This document shows positions 9,249 to 18,380 of a DNA stretch of 64,000 nucleotides, one piece after another. The notes under the pieces were generated by a model. The model was given only the letters and a program-made list of their open reading frames with translations, was not told the origin of the DNA and searched no databases. This stretch comes from Enterococcus sp. 4G2_DIV0659 (GTDB lineage: Bacteria > Bacillota > Bacilli > Lactobacillales > Enterococcaceae): contig NZ_NGLE02000001.1 in the NCBI RefSeq assembly GCF_002140715.2, positions 1,895,001-1,959,000 of the forward strand, read 5' to 3'. A program made the position numbers and the translations under genes. Numbering within the stretch: position 1 is the stretch's first letter; each line of letters opens with the position of its first letter.

Positions 9249-12200
9249 GTGTATTTGAAACGAATTGAGATCGCAGGATTTAAATCCTTTGCGGATCGAA
9301 CCGTTATAGAGTTTGAAAATGGTGTGACGGCTGTCGTTGGACCAAATGGCAGTGGAAAAAGTAACATCACCGAAGCGATTCGCTGGGTCTTAGGCGAACA
9401 ATCGGCCAAAAGCCTTCGCGGAGGCAAAATGCCGGATATTATTTTCGCTGGTTCTGAAGGTCGTAAAGCGTTAAATATTGCCGAAGTAACGGTTGTCTTA
9501 GATAATAGTGATCATTTTTTACCGTTGGATTTTACTGAAATTAGCGTAACACGTCGGTATCGTCGAACAGGAGAAAGTGATTTTTACATCAATAAACAGG
9601 CTTGCCGATTAAAAGATATTCATGATTTATTTATGGACTCTGGTCTTGGAAAAGAATCATTTTCAATTATTTCTCAAGGAAAAGTCGAAGCTATTTTTAA
9701 TAGTAAACCAGAAGACCGTCGTGGTATTTTTGAAGAAGCAGCCGGTGTGTTGAAGTATAAACAACGTAAGAAAAAAGCAGAACAAAAACTGTTTGAAACT
9801 GAAGATAATTTAAGTCGTGTGCAAGATATCATCTATGAATTAGAAGATCAACTGACTCCTCTAGCTGCACAAAGTGAAGCAGCCAAGGAGTTTTTAAAAC
9901 TTAAAGAGAACCTAACTGAAATCGATGTTAGTTTGACTGTAACTGAAATTGAAGCAGCGAAAAAAGTTTGGGAAGTCAAAACAGCAGAACTTACCGCTAT
10001 TGAAGAGAAGCTACAAACAGCCAGCAAAAAAATTCGTGATTCAGAAGATGAATTATTCCAATTGCGTGGAAAACGGAATAAATTAGATGAGCAGATCGAA
10101 ACACAACAACAACAACTGTTACAAATCACAGAAGCGTTGAAACAAACGGAAGGTCAAAAAAATGTATTGGTCGAACGTTCAAAACATACAATGCAGACGA
10201 CTAGTGAGTACCAGCAGTCTTTAGAAGAAAATGCTGAGAAAATCACGCGCTACCGTGAAGAAGTCCAAGAGTTGCAAGCAAAAGTCACTGAGAAAAAAGC
10301 CCAACGTGAAACATTACGTGAAGCAAGTAAAGCCTCAGAATTAGAAGTTGAAAAATACAGCAAATCCTCAAAAGAATTATTGGAAGAGTTGCGCAGCCAA
10401 TATGTTGAAGTGATGCAAGCACAAGCCAACACGACGAACGATCTAAAGTATTTAGAACGTCAGTATCAACAAGAAACGGCTAAAAATCAACAATCGATCC
10501 AAAAACATGAAGCGTTAGAAAAACAAATGAACGATGCTTTAGCAGAAAAAGAGCAACTTGAAGAACAAGTAGCCGCATCTGATCAATCGTTAAATGATCA
10601 ACGAGAACAATATACGCAACTAAAAAATCAATTAGATCAAAAACAAGGGCAACTAGCTGTTAAACAAAAAATATGTATCAAGCCATGAACCAAGTTCAAC
10701 AAGCCAAAGCTCGTCAAAAAAGCTTGCAAGAGATCCAAGAAAATTATTCAGGATTTTATCAAGGTGTACGAGCAGTGTTAAAACACAAAGACCAATTAAC
10801 GGGAATTGTTGGCGCTGTTGCAGAGTTGATGGACGTGCCAAAAGAATATACATTGGCAATCGAAACAGCTTTAGGTGGAGCGGCGCAACATGTGGTGGTA
10901 GAAACAGAAAAAGATGGACGTGCCGGTATTACCTTCCTAAAACAACAGCATAGCGGTCGGGCAACATTCTTACCATTGACGACGATCAAACCAAGAACTG
11001 TTTCTAGTGCTGTTCGTGATCGTGTGAGTAATATTCCAGGATTTCTAGGAATCGCCAGTGAGCTCGTTCATTTTTCTGATGACGTCAGCAATGTGGTTCA
11101 AAACCTGTTAGGTGTGACCTTGTTAGCTGAAACGCTAGAAAGTGCCAACCAATTGGCGAAAGCAGTCAACTATCAATATCGGGTTGTTTCTTTAGATGGA
11201 GATGTCATGAATTCAGGTGGGTCAATGACTGGTGGTGCCAATAAACGCGGTAATCAAGGCAGCTTATTTTCTCAAACACAAGAACTCCAAACACTGACGG
11301 AACAAATGGAACGTTTTGAAAAACAGTTAACAGTGAACGAAAAAGAAGTTCAGCAATTAACCGATGAAGTCAAACAGCTAAATGAACAATTAGAGCACCT
11401 ACGTTCAACAGGTGAGACAAGTCGTTTAAAACAGCAAGAACTACAAAATAAACTGGCAAACCAAGAAGAAACAATCACTCGTTTAACGAAAGAACAGCGT
11501 TTGTTTGAATTTGAAGCACGTGAATTACACCAATTTTTAACTGAATATCAAGCGAGAAAAGAAGAGCTGACAGAACAACAACAAGAGTTGGATCAGACCA
11601 AGGATCGTTTAGATCAGGAAATGAAACAGGTGGATCAAGAAGCTAGTCAGATGGAACAATTACGTGGGGAAGCCTTCGAACGCTTTAATCAAGTTCAAGC
11701 TGATCAAGCGGTTGTGTCAGAACAATTAACGCATTTAACGGAGCAAACAGCAGAAAAACAATCCCAGCTAGATGAACTATTGGCGAGAGAAACTGCTCTG
11801 CGTCAACAATTGCAGCAATTGAATGACCATTCGACAGATCATCAAGTAACAGAAGAAAGCTTAGCTGTTCAATTAGAACAATTAGCTGAGAAAAAAGAGC
11901 AGCTACAAACAAGTATTCAAGAAGCGAAAACTTCTCGTCAACAATTACAAGAACAAGTGGATCAAATCGATACAGGTTTAGCAGAAGAAAATAAAGAGCA
12001 ACAACATTTATTAACAGAACAAACCAAAATCGAAGTGGAGAAAAACCGTTCTGAAATCAAGCTGGATAATTCGTTACAATATCTGCAAGAAGAATATAGT
12101 TTAACCTTTGAGCGAGCGAATGAAGATTATGAGTTGACGATCGATAAAGAGCAGGCAAAAATCGAAGTGAAACGCTTGAAACGTGATATCGAACGCTTAG

Positions 12201-12826
12201 GTCCAGTCAACCTTAATGCGATTGAACAGTATGAACAAGTCAATGAACGGCACGAGTTTTTAGTGTCTCAACGAGATGACTTGTTAGACGCTAAAGAGCA
12301 GTTGTTTGAAACAATGGGTGAAATGGATGAAGAAGTGAAAGCTCGCTTTAGCGAAGTCTTTGAAGCCATTCGTGCACAATTTAAAGTCGTATTTCCAAAT
12401 ATGTTCGGCGGTGGTCGAGCGGAGCTAATTTTGACGAATCCAGAAGATTTATTAAATACTGGGGTCGAAATCGAAGCACAGCCTCCAGGCAAAAAGCTAC
12501 AAAACCTAAGTCTACTTTCTGGTGGGGAACGTGCATTGACTGCGATTGCCTTATTGTTTTCGATCATTCGTGTGAGACCTGTTCCATTCTGTGTTTTAGA
12601 TGAAGTTGAAGCGGCTTTAGATGATGCGAATGTCTCTCGTTTTGGTCATTACTTAAGCGAATTTGAAGACGAAACCCAGTTTATTGTCGTGACTCACCGC
12701 AAAGGAACGATGGAAGCCGCAGATGTCTTGTATGGTGTGACAATGCAAGAATCCGGAGTATCTAAAATCGTTTCCGTTCGTTTGGAAGAGGTCAAAGAAG
12801 GCGGCGCAATCGTCGCTGAAACTTAG
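9249..12826 (+). pseudogene. smc: Chromosome segregation protein SMC, split by a one-base frameshift
   Basis: SMC is the condensin ATPase that compacts and separates chromosomes with ScpA and ScpB. The N-terminal head (MYLKRIEIAGFKSFADRT, Walker A GPNGSGKSN, GEQSAKSLRGGKM) starts at GTG 9249 behind GAAGGAG. The reading frame ends at TGA near 10688, while the rest of the coiled coil, hinge (GFLGIASELVHF, GGSMTGGANKRGN) and C-terminal head (LSLLSGGERALTA, FCVLDEVEAALDDAN) continue in another frame from about 10673. Adding one A in the A6 run at 10666-10671 restores a protein of about 1190 residues, the normal length. Nothing else is lost, so a sequencing or assembly error in a homopolymer, or a very recent mutation, is likelier than an old pseudogene. 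Confidence 0.9.
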
Positions 12827-12850
12827 TTGTAATATGATAGGAGTAATTGA

Positions 12851-13678
12851 ATGATTAAATTAGTCGCTATTGATTTAGATGGCACACTTTTAAATAGTAA
12901 AAAGGAAATCTCGACACGGAACAAAGAAGCCTTGGCACAAGCAAAAGCCAATGGTGTTACAATCGTTCTTTGTACAGGTCGACCGTTGGCTGCAATTGAA
13001 ATTTATCTAGAAGCATTGAATTTACGTGATAATGGGGACTATAGCATCACATTTAATGGTGGATTGGTTCAAAAAAACGATACCGGTGAAATCATTGAAA
13101 AAGCATTGATGCCTTTAGAACATGTCCATGAGTTGTATGAGTTAGCTCAAGCATTAAATGTTCCATTGGATATTTTATCTGACGGACTTGTGATGCAACT
13201 GCCAGCGTCAAAAGAGTATACTTCTTTATATAGTCAATTAAATAACTTATTGACGTTTGAATCGTATGAATTAGCTCAACTTACAGCAAACCAAATCTAT
13301 AACAAAGCGGTTGTAGCGGTGGATGAAACCTATTTGGATGAACAAATCAAAAAAATACCTGCACCATTTTATGATCGTTATGAAGTCATTAAGACAAGAA
13401 GCAACTTGCTTGAGTTTATGCCTAAAGGAGTCACTAAAGCTTATGGAATTTCTCTATTAGCTAGAGATTTAGGCATCAAACAAGAAGAAATCATGACAAT
13501 TGGTGACGAAGAAAATGATTTACCAATGATCGAATATGCAGGTCTTGGTGTAGCAATGGAGAATGCTGTAGCTAAAGTTAAAGAGCTGGCAGACGTAATC
13601 ACTGATACAAATGATAACGACGGTGTAGCACAAGCTGTTGAAAAGTTTGTTTTAGAACCATTGAGAGGAGGAATTTAA
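12851..13678 (+). CDS. Cof-type HAD hydrolase
   Basis: A 275-residue haloacid dehalogenase superfamily phosphatase of the Cof/YidA type. Motif I is DLDGTLLNS (nucleophile Asp8), motif II is CTGRP, and motif IV is IGDEENDLPMIEYAGLGVAMENA. The inserted cap between the motifs is type C2. Substrates are probably sugar phosphates or flavin nucleotides, which the sequence cannot settle. It lies between smc and ftsY and ends at the base before the ftsY start. Confidence 0.92.
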   Translation: MIKLVAIDLDGTLLNSKKEISTRNKEALAQAKANGVTIVLCTGRPLAAIEIYLEALNLRDNGDYSITFNGGLVQKNDTGEIIEKALMPLEHVHELYELAQALNVPLDILSDGLVMQLPASKEYTSLYSQLNNLLTFESYELAQLTANQIYNKAVVAVDETYLDEQIKKIPAPFYDRYEVIKTRSNLLEFMPKGVTKAYGISLLARDLGIKQEEIMTIGDEENDLPMIEYAGLGVAMENAVAKVKELADVITDTNDNDGVAQAVEKFVLEPLRGGI

Positions 13679-14929
13679 ATGGGATTTTTCGATAAAATCA
13701 AAAAAGCCTTTATGAACGAAAAAGAAACAGAACCAGCAAAAATTGAAACGGATGACACGCTGGAAGAAGTTGTTGATGAAGAGGCGACACCAGAAGAACA
13801 ACCAGTAACACAAGAACCTGTACAAGAAGAAACAACGGAACCAACAGAAGCTGATTCTCTTGAAAAGATAGAAGAAATAGTGGAAGAAGTAGAGCCAGAA
13901 GTTGCTCCGTCAATTACAGAAGAGACTGTAATTGAAACGGAAGAACGTATTGAACCAGAACTTATTGACGAACAACAAGAAGAAATCGTTGTACAAGAAA
14001 AGTATGAAAAAGGATTAGAAAAAACGCGAAAAACGTTCGGCCAACGTTTGAATGAATTATTTGCTAATTTTCGTTCAGTTGACGAAGACTTTTTTGAAGA
14101 GCTAGAAGAAACATTGATTGGTGCTGATGTTGGTTTTGATACTGCGATAAAAATCACTGAATCGCTACGCCAAGAAGTAAAATTACGTAACGCCAAAAAG
14201 CCAGCTGCTATTCAAAACACGATTATTGAGAAAATGGTAGATTTATACGAAGCAGAAGGCATTGAAGAAAATAATGCACTGAATATTCAAAACGATGGTT
14301 TGACTGTTATGCTGTTTGTCGGTGTAAACGGTGTGGGCAAAACAACCAGTATCGGAAAACTTGCTCATGAGTTCAAACAAGACGGAAAAAAAGTCTTGAT
14401 GGCAGCAGCCGATACCTTTAGAGCAGGAGCGATCGATCAATTGGTAGTCTGGGGCGAACGTGCGGGTGTTGAAGTTGTGCGAGGCAATGCAGGAGGAGAT
14501 CCAGCAGCGGTCGTTTTTGATGCAGTAGAGCGTGCCAAAGCTGAAAATGCGGATATCTTACTCGTGGACACGGCAGGACGCTTACAAAACAAAGTCAACT
14601 TGATGAACGAATTAGAAAAAATCAAGCGTATCATCCAACGTGAATTGCCAGATGCACCACATGAAGTGTTGCTTGTAGTAGATGCAACGACAGGACAAAA
14701 CGCGATGTCACAAGCGAAACAATTTAAAGAGACGACTGACGTTACTGGGTTAGTTTTGACAAAATTAGACGGTACAGCTAAAGGTGGAATCGTCTTGGCG
14801 ATTCGTAATGAGTTGCATTTACCAGTGAAATTAGTTGGACTTGGGGAAGGCATTGATGACTTAGAGCCGTTTGATGCTAATGATTTTGCGGTTGGTTTGT
14901 TTAAGGGCTTGTTGAAAGAAGAAGAGTAG
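13679..14929 (+). CDS. ftsY: Signal recognition particle receptor FtsY
   Basis: GTPase that docks SRP-ribosome complexes at the membrane. The 416-residue protein has a long acidic N-terminal A domain (about residues 12-105, rich in Glu), an N domain, and a G domain with GVNGVGKTTS (near 215), DTAGRLQNK (near 297) and LTKLDGTAKGG. It follows the HAD gene directly behind GAGAGGAGG. The acidic domain produces long antisense open frames, which are not genes. Confidence 0.97.
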   Translation: MGFFDKIKKAFMNEKETEPAKIETDDTLEEVVDEEATPEEQPVTQEPVQEETTEPTEADSLEKIEEIVEEVEPEVAPSITEETVIETEERIEPELIDEQQEEIVVQEKYEKGLEKTRKTFGQRLNELFANFRSVDEDFFEELEETLIGADVGFDTAIKITESLRQEVKLRNAKKPAAIQNTIIEKMVDLYEAEGIEENNALNIQNDGLTVMLFVGVNGVGKTTSIGKLAHEFKQDGKKVLMAAADTFRAGAIDQLVVWGERAGVEVVRGNAGGDPAAVVFDAVERAKAENADILLVDTAGRLQNKVNLMNELEKIKRIIQRELPDAPHEVLLVVDATTGQNAMSQAKQFKETTDVTGLVLTKLDGTAKGGIVLAIRNELHLPVKLVGLGEGIDDLEPFDANDFAVGLFKGLLKEEE

Positions 14930-14947
14930 AAGAACGGTTGAGAATGG

Positions 14948-15001
14948 AACAAATGTGTTAATGAGGCTACCTGCACTCTTTTAGCATATTTGTTTCTTTT
15001 T
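14948..15001 (+). terminator. Terminator after ftsY
   Basis: AACAAATGTGTTA pairs with TAGCATATTTGTT, followed by CTTTTT. It separates the housekeeping cluster from the accessory peptide cluster. Confidence 0.7.
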
Positions 15002-15080
15002 GGTTAGGTTAAAAGTAAGTTTCTCTGTCATTAACTTGGCGAACTACTAAAAAATTCTTATCTTCTTTATCAGCAAAGTA

Positions 15081-15109
15081 TTGCAAATCAGAGATGGTTT
15101 GAATATAAT
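15081..15109 (+). promoter_or_regulatory. Promoter of the ComR-like regulator gene
   Basis: TTGCAA (15081-15086), a 17-base spacer and a perfect TATAAT (15104-15109) lie about 45 bases before the ATG. No ComR box is seen here, so the regulator seems constitutively expressed. Confidence 0.7.
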
Positions 15110-15155
15110 TATTACATTAAGGCGAAAAAGATGAATAGTGAAAGGTGGCGATGAC

Positions 15156-16064
15156 ATGGATATAAAATTAGAATTAGGAAAAAAAATTCGAATGCTTCGA
15201 GAGCAGAAAAATTTAAGTAGAGAAGCATTTTGTGATGATGAATTAGAATTGACAGTTAGACAGCTTTCTAGGATTGAATCAGGAGAATCACTTCCAACGT
15301 TACCAAAGCTTACATACATATCGAAGCAACTAGCCGTACCTATCTCTCATTTGATAAATGAAAATGAAATGACCTTACCGCAGCGTTACATACATCTGAA
15401 AACAGGTTTGTTTAAACGACCACCGCAATATAATGAGGAAATGAAAAAAGTAGTTGAAGGTATATTTGATGAAATATACGAAGACTACTATGATGTTTTA
15501 CCAGAAGAAGAACAGCTTTTAATAGACACTGCTCAAGCTCAAAATGATGTGAATCTTTCAGAAAGAATAGATTTTGGTGAAGGAATACTAAACGATTATT
15601 TCTTTCAGATCAAGAATAAGAAAGTCTATTCAGATAATGATTTATTGATTGTTCATTTATATTTTGGTTGCTGCTTTCATATGGAATTTGATAATCAAGA
15701 ATTTGAAGAGTTGGTTGAAAAAAGTTTAGAGCAGGTAGATTATACATCAGAAATGGGTTTAGTTCTTTTAAATAGGGTTTTAGGAACAATAGCGGCCTTA
15801 TATATTACGTTTGATAAATATGAAAAAGTTCTGAACATAGTTAAAATATCTAATACCATAATGAAAATGAGCCAGGATTTTCATAGAAAACCGATCATGG
15901 ATATGGTAGAAGGGAAGTATTGGCTATATTTTAACGATGTATCAAAAGCAGATAAAAAATATAATGATGCGATATTGTTAGCTCAGCTGCACGGTGAAGA
16001 CTTATTGGCTGAACGGATAAAGAAAGAATGGGACGAAGATAAAGAAAATAAAAATAGAAAGTGA
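15156..16064 (+). CDS. ComR/Rgg-type peptide-responsive transcriptional regulator
   Basis: A 302-residue regulator of the RRNPP group. Residues 1-66 form an XRE helix-turn-helix (LGKKIRMLREQKNLSREAF, then LTVRQLSRIESGESLPTL). This is very close to what I recall of streptococcal ComR (SREVLC..ELTVRQLIRIEKGESLPSL). The remainder is helical and fits a TPR peptide-binding domain. I chose ATG 15156 because AAAGGTGG lies 8 bases upstream; an in-frame GTG at 15138 would add six residues. A terminator and then two ComR-like boxes with a WW-type pheromone ORF follow, the comR-comS arrangement. It should bind an imported mature pheromone and activate the downstream cluster. Family membership is firm; pheromone specificity is inferred. 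Confidence 0.85.
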   Translation: MDIKLELGKKIRMLREQKNLSREAFCDDELELTVRQLSRIESGESLPTLPKLTYISKQLAVPISHLINENEMTLPQRYIHLKTGLFKRPPQYNEEMKKVVEGIFDEIYEDYYDVLPEEEQLLIDTAQAQNDVNLSERIDFGEGILNDYFFQIKNKKVYSDNDLLIVHLYFGCCFHMEFDNQEFEELVEKSLEQVDYTSEMGLVLLNRVLGTIAALYITFDKYEKVLNIVKISNTIMKMSQDFHRKPIMDMVEGKYWLYFNDVSKADKKYNDAILLAQLHGEDLLAERIKKEWDEDKENKNRK

Positions 16065-16099
16065 GAACATAGGCGATGTTCTCATTTTCTGTTTTTTTT
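16063..16099 (+). terminator. Terminator after the ComR-like gene
   Basis: GAGAACAT (16063-16070) pairs with ATGTTCTC (16076-16083), followed by a run of eight T after a short gap. Confidence 0.75.
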
Positions 16100-16151
16100 G
16101 TATACATAAAAATAATAGTTAATAAGGCTACTCGATGTATTTATTATACGT

Positions 16152-16202
16152 ACCTGACAAAAATGTCCTGTTGAGAAAAAGTAGAAAGAAGTAAAGTAAT
16201 AC
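16152..16202 (+). promoter_or_regulatory. ComR-like box and promoter 1
   Basis: ACCTGACAAAAATGTCCTGTT contains GACA-N4-TGTC (16156-16167), followed by C and TGTT. This is the full right half of the streptococcal ComR box TGTC-N-TGTT, with a partial left half. A candidate -10, TAATAC, is at 16197-16202. It drives the intact pheromone ORF. Confidence 0.7.
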
Positions 16203-16250
16203 GTGTAAGGCAGAGCAATTGAGTATTAAATAAGAGGGTGAGTGAAAAAA

Positions 16251-16295
16251 ATGGAATGGTTGAAACGGTTTAGAGAAATATGGTGGAACATTTAG
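16251..16295 (+). CDS. WW-type ComS-like pheromone precursor
   Basis: A 14-residue ORF, MEWLKRFREIWWNI, preceded by AGAGGGTGAG. An in-frame GTG at 16242 would make it 17 residues, but it sits too close to the ribosome binding site. The adjacent tryptophans three residues from the C-terminus, after an acidic residue, resemble the DWW core of group II streptococcal ComS/XIP pheromones, and the active form may be the last seven or eight residues (REIWWNI). The place between a ComR-like regulator and its target operon supports this. No signal peptide is present, as for ComS. Function is inferred from motif and context. Confidence 0.65.
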   Translation: MEWLKRFREIWWNI

Positions 16296-16301
16296 AAAGA
16301 G

Positions 16302-16352
16302 ACCTGACAAAAATGTCCTGTTGAAAAAAAGTAGAAAGAAGTAAAGTAATAC
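16302..16352 (+). promoter_or_regulatory. ComR-like box and promoter 2, for the peptide operon
   Basis: A second identical GACA-AAAA-TGTC-C-TGTT box (16306-16322), again with TAATAC 41 bases after the box start. It lies upstream of the truncated ORF and of the operon beginning at 16493, so it probably drives the transporter and precursor genes. Confidence 0.65.
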
Positions 16353-16400
16353 ATATAAGGCAGAGCAATTGAGTATTAAATAAGAGGGTGAGTGAAAAAA

Positions 16401-16433
16401 ATGGAATGGTTAAAGCAGTTTAGAGATATATGA
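16401..16433 (+). pseudogene. Truncated second copy of the pheromone ORF
   Basis: MEWLKQFRDI then stop: the codon matching the first Trp of the WW pair is TGA instead of TGG, removing the last four residues. The promoter and ribosome binding site of this copy remain intact. The ORF has most likely lost its signalling role while the box persists as the operon promoter. Confidence 0.6.
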
Positions 16434-16492
16434 TGTAACTTTTGGAACTCTTGAAAATACATATCTAACTATGAAGAAAGAGAGCGTTGCTT

Positions 16493-16699
16493 ATGACTAA
16501 CATAAAATATTTCATTGAAGATCAAGCAGTTATACATAAAAAATTAGTTGTGGTAAACGATAGTGATGAAGATAAGTTATTACAGATACTGGATAAAGGT
16601 GAGTTATTAAAGATTGTCATGATTCTCAAAAAATCAGAAAAAGAATTTCTTTTTAGATGTTTAAACTTAGAAGATATTCAAGTAGAAGAAATAGAGTGA
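16493..16699 (+). CDS. Small protein of unknown function, first gene of the peptide operon
   Basis: A 68-residue protein with no signal peptide, membrane segment or cysteine pair; its one cysteine is in FLFRCLNLED. The sequence alternates acidic and hydrophobic stretches (MTNIKYFIEDQAVIHKKLVV, DKGELLKIVMILKK). GAAAGAGAG lies upstream of ATG 16493; an in-frame TTG at 16487 would add two residues. I do not recognise it. As the first gene after the pheromone-controlled promoter it could be a cytoplasmic immunity or accessory factor, but nothing in the sequence proves this. Confidence 0.7.
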   Translation: MTNIKYFIEDQAVIHKKLVVVNDSDEDKLLQILDKGELLKIVMILKKSEKEFLFRCLNLEDIQVEEIE

Positions 16700-16736
16700 C
16701 AGGTGAAATCAAATGAGAGAAATAGGAGAGAGCGCA

Positions 16737-17648
16737 ATGGAAATGATAGAAAAAAATAATCACTTAGTGAAAACAAACAATCTAGTAAAAAAATACAAAG
16801 AATATCATGCGGTGGATGAAGTCTCAATGACGATTAACAAAGGCGACATCTATGGGTTTATCGGTAAAAATGGGGCAGGGAAAACGACATTTATTCGATT
16901 AGTTACACAACTAATAGACAAAAGCTCAGGCCAATTAACGTTTAATTCGACAGATAAAATTAAAATGAGTGCAGTAATTGAAGGACCTGCTTGTTATCCG
17001 TATTTATCTGCTAGAGATAACTTGAAATATTATGCTATTCAAAAAAATATCAAAGATAAACAACGGATTGATGAAGTTTTAGAATTCGTAGGCTTAGATA
17101 AAGTAGATAAAAAGAAATTATTTAAGGATTATTCATTAGGGATGAAACAACGCTTAGGAATCGGTTTGGCCATTTTAGATAAGCCACAATTTCTAATTTT
17201 AGATGAGCCGATCAATGGACTTGATCCTCAAGGAATTGTTGAAATTCGGGAAATCATTCATCGGCTAAACAAAGAGCAGGAGACAACTATTCTGATTTCT
17301 AGTCATATTTTAACAGAATTATCTTTGGTAGCATCAAGGTACGGCATTATCAATGAAGGAAAATTAATCAAAGAATTAACAAAAGAAGAACTAGAAAATG
17401 AATGTGGTCAGTTTATGGTATTAGAAAGTTCGGATGATTCAAAAGCTTTTGAAATTTTATCAAAACGCACGTATAAAGTAAAAAAAGAAACAACTAAACT
17501 CATTGTCCATGAAGAAAAAAATAAAATGGGAGAAATAGCAAAATTATTATTTGAAAAGGGAATCTATCTAAAAAATTATTACTACAAAGAAGAAAATTTA
17601 GAAGAATATTACTTGAATTTAGTGGGTGGAGGGAAAAATCATGATTAA
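16737..17648 (+). CDS. ABC transporter ATP-binding protein, BcrA/LanF type
   Basis: An ATPase of the bacitracin-resistance/lantibiotic-immunity type, about 303 residues. Walker A is GKNGAGKTT, the signature is YSLGMKQRLGIG, Walker B is FLILDEPINGLDPQG, and the switch His is in ISSHIL. A C-terminal extension of about 80 residues is typical of BcrA. The start is set at ATG 16737 (AGGAGAG six bases upstream); ATG 16713 with AGGTGA is an alternative adding eight residues. It overlaps the permease gene by eight bases. In this cluster it probably protects the producer from its own peptide. Confidence 0.88.
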   Translation: MEMIEKNNHLVKTNNLVKKYKEYHAVDEVSMTINKGDIYGFIGKNGAGKTTFIRLVTQLIDKSSGQLTFNSTDKIKMSAVIEGPACYPYLSARDNLKYYAIQKNIKDKQRIDEVLEFVGLDKVDKKKLFKDYSLGMKQRLGIGLAILDKPQFLILDEPINGLDPQGIVEIREIIHRLNKEQETTILISSHILTELSLVASRYGIINEGKLIKELTKEELENECGQFMVLESSDDSKAFEILSKRTYKVKKETTKLIVHEEKNKMGEIAKLLFEKGIYLKNYYYKEENLEEYYLNLVGGGKNHD

Positions 17649-18363
17649 TATGTTAAAAGCAGATATTTATAGAATTGTTAAAAGTAGCCTATGCTTATAC
17701 TCATTAGTAGGATTATTGCTTCTAGGTGTATTCTTTAGTTTTATGGGATCAAGTAGCAGTGCAATGGAGATGGTTCAAGGAGGATTATCAAATGGTTCTA
17801 TCTTACTTCCCGTATTTTTAACCAATATTTATATGGTTTCATGGGGACATGAATTTAGCTATCGTACAGTTAATAATTCACTTATTGGCGGAATAAAACG
17901 AAGCACATTTTTCTTGAGTAAAACGTTCTTAACATTTATATTAACAGTATTATTTTTAAGTGTATATGCTATCGGTTTAGTAGGTACAGCTTTAGTCTTA
18001 AAAGGCGGTTTTGCTATAGTTCCAATCTTGAAAGCCTTGGCAGCACAAACTTTGTTGTACTTAACAGTAAGTTCAATTGGAATCTTGCTATTTAATGTAA
18101 TACAAGCGTCATATGTATCTGTAGCAGCATTTATTTCAGTAGCATTCATAGGGGATAATATCTTATCAAGCATCATTTCCACTTATTTTCCAAAAGCAGA
18201 TTTTATTTTAGATACGTTGTTTTTCACAAATATTAGAAGTTTATCGGATGTATCAACAATTCCAAGTAAAGTACTCAGTACAATGTTGATTAGTAGTATC
18301 GTATATGGCGTTATCGCTTTATTTGTTAGTTACAGTGTATTTAGCAACAGAGAATTTAAATAA
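17641..18363 (+). CDS. ABC-2 type permease, BcrB/LanE-like
   Basis: A hydrophobic protein of about 240 residues with some six membrane segments (for example SLVGLLLLGVFFSFMG and TFLTFILTVLFLSVYAIGLV). It is the membrane partner of the preceding ATPase. ATG 17641 follows GGAGGG; translation is coupled, since it begins before the ATPase stop. The pair lacks a substrate-binding component, as usual for BcrAB/LanFEG exporters and immunity systems. The substrate is inferred from context. Confidence 0.85.
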   Translation: MINMLKADIYRIVKSSLCLYSLVGLLLLGVFFSFMGSSSSAMEMVQGGLSNGSILLPVFLTNIYMVSWGHEFSYRTVNNSLIGGIKRSTFFLSKTFLTFILTVLFLSVYAIGLVGTALVLKGGFAIVPILKALAAQTLLYLTVSSIGILLFNVIQASYVSVAAFISVAFIGDNILSSIISTYFPKADFILDTLFFTNIRSLSDVSTIPSKVLSTMLISSIVYGVIALFVSYSVFSNREFK

Positions 18364-18380
18364 AAAGGAGTAGATAGAAA

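Larger units (their letters stand above)
16152..16433 (+). repeat. Tandem duplication of box, leader and pheromone ORF
   Basis: Two direct copies are offset by exactly 150 bases: 16152-16283 and 16302-16433. They differ at only about ten positions. Each has a ComR-like box, a purine-rich leader, a GAGGGTGAG ribosome binding site and an ORF starting ATGGAATGG. Confidence 0.95.

Noticed and set aside
10660..10690. Programmed frameshift in smc
   Set aside because: Codons CAA AAA ATA do not form an X-XXY-YYZ slippery site, the A run is only six, and SMC is not known to use recoding.
13675..14976. Long Ser-rich antisense frames across ftsY
   Set aside because: They are mirror images of the Glu-rich A domain and GTPase domain of FtsY and have no start signals.
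16471..16500. Nine-residue ORF MKKESVAYD before the 68-residue gene
   Set aside because: It overlaps the next gene's ribosome binding site and lacks one of its own; no WW or other pheromone motif.
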